A stretch of DNA of 33,239 nt, taken from Methanobrevibacter thaueri. GTDB taxonomy: Archaea > Methanobacteriota > Methanobacteria > Methanobacteriales > Methanobacteriaceae. Positions 27,082 through 33,239 of this stretch are shown here, piece after piece (the first letter of the stretch is position 1; each line of letters starts with the position of its first letter). The position numbers were made by a program, and so were the translations under genes. The stretch spans positions 1 through 33,239 of the forward strand of contig NZ_SUTJ01000016.1 of assembly GCF_015062915.1 (NCBI RefSeq), given 5' to 3'. The notes below the pieces were generated by a model. The model was not told where the DNA came from and searched no databases. It was given only the letters and a program-made list of their open reading frames with translations.

Positions 27082-28919
27082 TAAAACAATCCACTGTCTT
27101 CAAGGCGTTCTTCAAAGTAATGTGTTGCCTTGTCAGCCTTTTCCTTAATGATCATCATCACAATAACAGTTGCCACTCCGATACCTAAAAGGATAATCAG
27201 TGCCGGGAGGTAATTGGACCAAATCAGACCCAATTGCGCCTCACGAATCAATGTTATTGCATAAGTCATAGGCAGGAATGGATTCATCACGTTGAAAAAC
27301 TGCGCCATAATCTCTACAGGATATATACCACCTGTACCAGATATCTGAATCACCAGAAGAACGATTGCAACTGCCTTTCCAACATCTCCCAGTGCGGAAA
27401 CGAAGGAGTAGACTACAAGCATGAATATTCCCGATACAAACAGGCAGGACAATATGAACATCAGCTCATTGTCAATATAGATGCCCAGGATATGCGCTCC
27501 GATTATTGTAACGGCTCCCTGCAGGAGACTCATTATTATGAATAGCACCGCTTTTCCTGTGTACATTTCAAGTGGGGAATATTTTGTTCCCTGGCTGGTT
27601 CCTGATCTTAACATTGCACATGTAATCAATGCACCGACCCACATGGACAATACGAGATAGAATGGGGAGACCTGTGATCCGTAGTCCGGTACTGAGAACA
27701 GCTCATGCCTGTCTAGTTTCACAGGAGCGTAGAAGTAATCTCCAAGAATTGTTTCATTGATTCCTGTAATTCCTGCAAGGGAATCTGCTGATGAGGCAAG
27801 GGATGAGGCTGCTGTGAACAATGCCTGTGTTGCGGCGTTTGAAAGCATTTGGGAACCTGCCGCAAGAGCAAGGGAACCTTCAGCTAATTCCACTGAACCG
27901 TCTGCCAGTTGACTGGAACCGCCTGCAACATCACTTGCACCGTTTGCAAGTTTTGATGAGCCTTCAGCCAATTCCACTGAACCGTCTGCCAATTGACTTG
28001 CTCCATCGGCCACTTGACTTGCACCGTCTGCAAGCTTTACGTTGCCTTCTGCATATTCTTTAACAGGGCCTTCCGGAATTAGGGATGGGTCGACTGCTGA
28101 TTCAAGCTCTTCTGAACCTTGCTGAACTTGGCTTGCGCCGTCCTTGACCTGACTGGAACCTTGTTTTACAGCATCCTTTCCAGAGTTAACGTCACTTGCA
28201 CCCTGCTGAACTTGGCTTGCGCCGTCCTTGACCTGGCTTGAACCATCCTTAACCTGGCCAACACCGGAGGACACCTGGTCGGCTCCTGAGGATACCTGTG
28301 ATGCTCCTTGCTGAAGCTGACTTCCACCGCTTGCCAGTTGACTTGCTCCTGAAGCCAATCCTTCCTGCAATTCGCCGAGCTTGCCGTAAGCCGCAAGGTT
28401 AATGATTTCAATGATTTTTGCATTCAATGAGTTATAAACCGCATTTGAACCGGAATCTGTCAATTTGGCAGCTACAGGGTTCTGCTTCATGTTGACGATA
28501 TATTCAAGCTTTGCCTGTTGCGGATCATCGCCTGTGATTGAGACGACGTTTTCACTTAGGTTTTTGGGTATCACTATCCCCGCATAGTAATCGCCCTTAT
28601 AAACCCCGTCTCGAAGCTCATCCTCCGTTACAAAAGTCCATTTAAACTTATCATTCTTCTTTAAATCCTTCACCAACTCATTACCGATATTTATGTTCGT
28701 ACCTTCAAATGATGTACCATTATCAAGATTTGCTATTGCAAAAGCAACATCACCGGTATTTCCATAGGGATCCCAACATGCCTGAATGTTCAACAGTGCA
28801 TAAAGGGAAGGCAATATGATCAATCCTATCAGAACAATTGTCACGATAGGGTTGGAGGTTGCGGATTTCAAATCCTTTTTAATGATTTCAAAAACATTAT
28901 GATAATTTCTGTCTCCCAT
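27081..28919 (-). CDS. YhgE/Pip-like membrane protein with heptad-repeat ectodomain
   Basis: YhgE/Pip family, related to the phage infection protein of lactococci and distantly to EsaA of type VII secretion, with ABC-2-like membrane segments. From the first possible codon (28931): one membrane helix at ~27-48; an extracellular region with FAIANLDNGTSFEG...DYYAGIVIPKNLSENV (Pip signature); a repeat region of about 165 residues (~195-361) made of heptads G-(A/S)-S-Q-(L/V)-x-x; then about five membrane helices from ~425 to 600. The repeats should form a long coiled rod. ATG 28919 is chosen because GAGGT lies five bases before it; ATG 28931 is also in frame. It is divergent from the adhesin-like gene. 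Its function in methanogens is unknown; acquisition from Firmicutes is a reasonable guess. Confidence 0.87.
   Translation of the reverse strand: MGDRNYHNVFEIIKKDLKSATSNPIVTIVLIGLIILPSLYALLNIQACWDPYGNTGDVAFAIANLDNGTSFEGTNINIGNELVKDLKKNDKFKWTFVTEDELRDGVYKGDYYAGIVIPKNLSENVVSITGDDPQQAKLEYIVNMKQNPVAAKLTDSGSNAVYNSLNAKIIEIINLAAYGKLGELQEGLASGASQLASGGSQLQQGASQVSSGADQVSSGVGQVKDGSSQVKDGASQVQQGASDVNSGKDAVKQGSSQVKDGASQVQQGSEELESAVDPSLIPEGPVKEYAEGNVKLADGASQVADGASQLADGSVELAEGSSKLANGASDVAGGSSQLADGSVELAEGSLALAAGSQMLSNAATQALFTAASSLASSADSLAGITGINETILGDYFYAPVKLDRHELFSVPDYGSQVSPFYLVLSMWVGALITCAMLRSGTSQGTKYSPLEMYTGKAVLFIIMSLLQGAVTIIGAHILGIYIDNELMFILSCLFVSGIFMLVVYSFVSALGDVGKAVAIVLLVIQISGTGGIYPVEIMAQFFNVMNPFLPMTYAITLIREAQLGLIWSNYLPALIILLGIGVATVIVMMIIKEKADKATHYFEERLEDSGLF
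27849..28349 (-). repeat. Heptad repeats in the Pip-like gene, with 84-bp higher-order periodicity
   Basis: Two blocks of 21-bp units (28098-28349 and 27849-28025) encode the G-(A/S)-S-Q-(L/V) heptads. Within each block long identical DNA copies lie exactly 84 bp apart: 32 bp at 28120-28151 and 28204-28235, and 22 bp at 27886-27907 and 27970-27991. This equals four heptads (28 residues). Confidence 0.85.
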
Positions 28920-29045
28920 TTGATACCTCATTAATTTATACTAATCATATATTAAATTCTTTCTTTATTAAACATTTGCATAATTATTCGGCATATATTT
29001 AAGTAAAGACAAATTAAAATAAATACTGACATTAAGGGGATTATT
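28920..29045. promoter_or_regulatory. Divergent promoter region, Pip-like (-) and adhesin-like (+)
   Basis: TATA-like GCATATATTTAAG (28991-29003) fits the plus-strand gene, whose AAGGGGAT ribosome site is at about 29034-29041. On the minus strand, TAATATATGATTA (about 28946-28958) fits the Pip-like gene. Confidence 0.45.
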
Positions 29046-30503
29046 ATGAATAATAAAAAATTTTTTACAGCATTGTGCCTGATTATATTCTTTGCAAGCA
29101 TCCTGTGCGTTGCGGCAGAGGATGTAAATGAAACACAAATGCTGAGCGATAGTGATGATGTTATAGTGGAATCATCACAGGATGAAGTCCTTGGCGATGA
29201 GGACGATGGAACATTCACTTCTCTTCAAAAAAAGATTGATGATGCAGAGGAGGGTTCCACCATAACTCTGGACAGGGATTATGCCTACGATGAGGGATTC
29301 AGCACAAGGGGAATAAAAATAGACAAGAATTTAACAATCGACGGTAAAGGACACACATTGGACGGATTGTCAAAATCAAGAATTTTTATCGTTAAACTAG
29401 GTGCTATTCATCACAATAAGGTCATATTGACCAATATCAAGTTCACAAATGCCAACACTGACCTTTACGGTGGAGCAATCTTTAACTATGGTGACTTGAC
29501 AGTCAATAACTGTGAATTCACAAACAATTATGCGAAATATTGTGGTGGAGCAATCAACTCCATTGGGCTTTTGGAGTGCAAGAATTCCAAATTCACCAAG
29601 AATGTCGCTGACGGTGACGGAGGAGCAATTTTCACATTCTCATTGAGAGGAAACTTCAAAACATTAAAGGAATTATTGATTAATGATGCTTTAGAGGGAA
29701 ATATGGATTTCATCTCTACCCTCTCAAACAACTTCACACTCCAGTATGCAATGGAATATGTGACCAGCTGCGTTTTCACAGGTAACGTGGCTAATGGCCG
29801 TGGAGGAGGAGCAATATATGCCTTTGGAAACATTGACATAAAATCATCCACATTCACTTCAAACAAGGCTGGTGAAAAAGGAGGAGCGGTATTTGGAAAT
29901 AAGGACTTGTACATTACCAATTCAAAGTTCACTTCAAACAAGGCCTCCAAGTACGGTGGAGCGGTCTATTTCAGATGCCATTCAAATACCGGCCATTACG
30001 ATTCAAACAAAAAATGGATTTCTGAAGTCGAATATTTCACAAGTCTGATTCAAGGATCAATTTTCACTAAAAATTCAGCTAGCAAAGGTGGTGCGATATA
30101 TGGATTCAAGTCATCCAGCACAGACAAGCATCAGTTCAAGGCCGTGAAATGTACATTTGAGGCAAACTCTGCAACAACCGGAAGGGACGTGTATGGCGGA
30201 ACCACTTCAGGCTCTGTTTTCAAGTATTTGAAACTGACCCTCAAGAAAGTCAAGGTCAAAAAATCAGCTAAAAAGCTTGTCTTGACTGCAAAGCTTACAA
30301 AAGGAAAATCCTTGATTAAGGGGAAAACAATAACCTTCAAGTTTAACGGAAAAACCTATAAGGCAAAAACCAACAAAAAAGGTATTGCCAAAGTAACAAT
30401 TAAGAAAAGTGTTTTGAAAAAACTTAAGGTTGGCAAAAAGGTAAAGTATCAGGCCAAATATGGTAAATTAACCGTTAAAAAAACAGCTAAGGTTAAAAAA
30501 TAA
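29046..30503 (+). CDS. Adhesin-like surface protein: beta-helix repeats plus lysine-rich Ig-like tail
   Basis: Secreted, probably cell-surface protein. A Sec signal peptide covers ~1-24 (MNNKKFFTALCLIIFFASILCVAA). Residues ~45-390 are a right-handed beta-helix of polymorphic-membrane-protein type: repeated GGAI(F/Y) and (S/C)-x-F-T-x-N units (GGAIFNYGDLTVNNCEFTNN, GGAINSIG, GGAIYAFGNIDIKSSTFTSN, GGAVFGNKDLYITNSKFTSN, GGAIYGF). The last ~90 residues are about one-third lysine and resemble a bacterial Ig-like (Big) domain (GKTITFKFNGKTYKAKTNKKG). There is no sortase motif, terminal membrane helix or visible pseudomurein-binding repeat, so the basic tail may hold it to the wall electrostatically. 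Methanobrevibacter genomes carry many such adhesin-like proteins, which may attach to host cells, protozoa or bacteria. Confidence 0.9.
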   Translation: MNNKKFFTALCLIIFFASILCVAAEDVNETQMLSDSDDVIVESSQDEVLGDEDDGTFTSLQKKIDDAEEGSTITLDRDYAYDEGFSTRGIKIDKNLTIDGKGHTLDGLSKSRIFIVKLGAIHHNKVILTNIKFTNANTDLYGGAIFNYGDLTVNNCEFTNNYAKYCGGAINSIGLLECKNSKFTKNVADGDGGAIFTFSLRGNFKTLKELLINDALEGNMDFISTLSNNFTLQYAMEYVTSCVFTGNVANGRGGGAIYAFGNIDIKSSTFTSNKAGEKGGAVFGNKDLYITNSKFTSNKASKYGGAVYFRCHSNTGHYDSNKKWISEVEYFTSLIQGSIFTKNSASKGGAIYGFKSSSTDKHQFKAVKCTFEANSATTGRDVYGGTTSGSVFKYLKLTLKKVKVKKSAKKLVLTAKLTKGKSLIKGKTITFKFNGKTYKAKTNKKGIAKVTIKKSVLKKLKVGKKVKYQAKYGKLTVKKTAKVKK

Positions 30504-31980
<1,477 letters not shown>

Positions 31981-32030
31981 AAAAATAAAACAAGTTAAAA
32001 TATTCCTATTTTAACTTCAATCTTCTTCTT
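31981..32030. terminator. Bidirectional terminator between Get3/ArsA and the small membrane protein
   Basis: A perfect hairpin with arms AAGTTAAAATA and TATTTTAACTT (11 bp, 4-base loop; 31992-32017) has a T-rich run after it on both strands: TCTTCTTCTTTTTT on plus, GTTTTATTTTT on minus. It overlaps the minus-strand TGA stop by one base. Confidence 0.75.
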
Positions 32031-32358
32031 TTTTGAAAAACCATCCTACAAAAATTGTTATGAATATCAGTATTACGCAAATCTGATACAGATCGAATAA
32101 TGCATGTTTGAATACTGCACCTAACACTATTGTCAAAACTAAGATTATCAACAATACTTTCGTAAGCATTTGTGCAGCATTGCTGATTTTCTCATTAACG
32201 AACTTCTGCTGATATTTCAATACTAATGTTGCAGCCAATAGGATTAAAATCAGTGCTATGAATGTAATATGTGTCCATAATGGAATATTGAACATCACTG
32301 AACCTATTATGTATGCTATGATTGCAATGATTATAAAAGTTATTTCTATCTTATTCAT
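32017..32358 (-). CDS. Small four-helix membrane protein, unrecognised
   Basis: A 113-residue integral membrane protein with hydrophobic segments at about 5-22, 29-47, 66-83 and 87-107, a charged connecting loop (KYQQKFVNEKISNAAQM), and an acidic/basic tail WFFKKEED. No family recognised; the simple hydrophobic pattern gives no function. AGGAG is nine bases before its ATG. It lies 44 bases downstream of the partial gene, and a strong hairpin sits in that gap, so it may be separately expressed or attenuated. Confidence 0.75.
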   Translation of the reverse strand: MNKIEITFIIIAIIAYIIGSVMFNIPLWTHITFIALILILLAATLVLKYQQKFVNEKISNAAQMLTKVLLIILVLTIVLGAVFKHALFDLYQICVILIFITIFVGWFFKKEED

Positions 32359-32378
32359 GTTATTTTTCTCCTAAAAGG

Positions 32379-32407
32379 GTTAAAGAGTTAATTGATAACT
32401 CTTTAAC
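32379..32407 (-). terminator. Perfect hairpin spanning the stop of the partial surface gene
   Basis: Arms GTTAAAGAGTTA and TAACTCTTTAAC (12 bp, 5-base loop). The TAA stop lies in the first arm. Only CCTTTT follows before the AGGAG of the next gene, so it could be a weak terminator, an attenuator or an mRNA-stabilising structure. Confidence 0.5.
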
Positions 32408-33239
32408 TGTTTTTCCAACTTTTATCCCAATATTTTGGAGGCATGCTGAATGGTGTCCAGTACTCGTCAGTGAAATATTGGTAAGTTTCCTGTTTGGTTA
32501 ACTGTTTTGTCTGTCCATGGCTAATATACTTTACACTATTCCTGTCCAAAGTCAAGTCACTATTGATTTTGACTTCCAAATAGTCGTATCCTCCGTTCTT
32601 GTTCGGGATGTTGTACACTTTCTTTCCCTGCAGGTATCCTGACCTTGTGAATGTGTAGGTGTCCATTGTGCTATGCCAATCCTTTTCACTCACAATCCCT
32701 GTCCTGTAGGTTACTCCGGCGGTTTGTATTATTGCCATGGTGTTAAACAGTCCCAATCCAACAGAAGACGCACCGTTAAGCACTTTTCCAAGAACATTTT
32801 TCAATCCCTGGTATATTAACAGACTTAATGGATGATTTTTACTCATTATGCTGTTTATTCCACTAATTCCCAAGCTTAACGTATTTTTAACACCATTGAC
32901 CATGGCACTGGCCAGGCTGCATACGCTGCAGCAATCCCCTTTAGTCGATATGCTTGATCCTTTATAGACTGATTTTCCATTTGAAATGATGACATTGCTC
33001 ACGCCGCTTGTCATATTCAGGATAATGGCAGAATCGTTTTGTCCAAATACGTATACCAATTCTCCAAGCTGGGTAATGCTGTAATTTTCATTGGCAATTG
33101 AAGTGAGTACATTGTTCAGGGAGTTGTTTGTGTTGTCTGAATATGTATTTGATGCGACTTGAAGCACATAATCCTCAATGTTGGCTAAATTCATTGAATT
33201 CATCAATTTGAATAATGCAACATTATCCTTGGCTCCGCT
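32403..33239 (-). CDS. 3' part of a larger unrecognised protein (runs off the window)
   Basis: The frame is open to the window edge; residues before the apparent TTG at 33206 (SGAKDNVALFK) are in frame, so the real start lies outside. At least 278 residues are visible. They are rich in Ser, Asn and Gly, with a cysteine cluster (KGDCCSVCSLASAM) followed by two or three amphipathic/hydrophobic stretches (LSLGISGINSIM; SSVGLGLFNTMAIIQTAGV). A C-terminal part with aromatic residues follows (GYDYLEVKINSDLTLD; FTDEYWTPFSMPPKYWDKSW). The composition suits a surface or secreted protein, and the Cys region faintly recalls cysteine-peptidase active sites, but I cannot assign a family. Confidence 0.65.
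   Translation of the reverse strand, partial: SGAKDNVALFKLMNSMNLANIEDYVLQVASNTYSDNTNNSLNNVLTSIANENYSITQLGELVYVFGQNDSAIILNMTSGVSNVIISNGKSVYKGSSISTKGDCCSVCSLASAMVNGVKNTLSLGISGINSIMSKNHPLSLLIYQGLKNVLGKVLNGASSVGLGLFNTMAIIQTAGVTYRTGIVSEKDWHSTMDTYTFTRSGYLQGKKVYNIPNKNGGYDYLEVKINSDLTLDRNSVKYISHGQTKQLTKQETYQYFTDEYWTPFSMPPKYWDKSWKNS

Noticed and set aside
28098..28349. CRISPR-like array in the Pip-like gene
   Set aside because: The repeats are in frame, encode heptads, have no unique spacers and belong to a protein repeat.
27821..28423. Open frames on the plus strand and in other minus frames across the repeat region
   Set aside because: Shadows caused by the 21-bp periodicity; composition is that of the antisense of the heptads.

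Overview
The window is archaeal and most likely comes from a host-associated member of the Methanobacteriales, close to Methanobrevibacter. The evidence is the low-GC, AT-rich spacers with TATA-like boxes, the archaeal information-processing genes (RFC small and large subunits, Hef, fused Kae1-Bud32, archaeal S15 and LeuS), a CobT-like protein of the archaeal type, Mur ligases of the kind pseudomurein-walled methanogens carry, and surface genes (beta-helix adhesin-like protein, YhgE/Pip-like protein). No rRNA, tRNA, CRISPR array, insertion sequence or prophage was seen.

Layout. 1-1700 (-): an unrecognised coiled-coil protein overlapping a CobT homologue. 1780-4000 (+): kae1-bud32 and an XTP/dITP pyrophosphatase. 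4035-6946 (+): rps15, a RecJ/DHH nuclease and the large subunit of archaeal phosphomevalonate dehydratase. 7041-9927 (+): two overlapping Mur ligases, the second with a four-Cys zinc-ribbon-like insertion. 10022-12340 (+): Hef. 12337-16644 (-): hisS, hisI, a PIN-ATPase-KH protein and a TIM-barrel isomerase/endonuclease-like protein. 16731-18276 (+): aroE and an unknown protein. 18259-20742 (-): rfcS and rfcL. 21053-22740 (+): an HtpX-type membrane protease with an EF-hand-like loop, and TrmI. 22914-26568 (-): leuS and nadE. 26636-27031 (+): an NTF2-like protein. 27081-28919 (-) and 29046-30503 (+): the YhgE/Pip-like protein and the adhesin-like protein, divergent. 30967-31980 (+): Get3/ArsA ATPase. 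32017-33239 (-): a small membrane protein and the 3' part of a larger, unrecognised gene that runs off the window.

How the genes fit together. Most of the window is housekeeping: tRNA modification and charging, clamp loading, fork repair, isoprenoid, histidine, shikimate, cobamide and NAD synthesis, and cell-wall peptide assembly. From about 27 kb onward it becomes an envelope/surface region.

Points worth attention: nadE has no ATG, GTG or TTG that would preserve its N-terminal helix, and appears to start at ATT behind a GGTGAT ribosome site spaced as in leuS and rfcS. HtpX has a textbook EF-hand loop. The Pip-like protein has 28-residue repeat units that are also visible in the DNA. Several stop codons lie inside or at the edge of perfect hairpins followed by T-runs. 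I see no clear new multi-gene defence or mobile system. All functional names rest on family motifs read by eye; no database search was possible.
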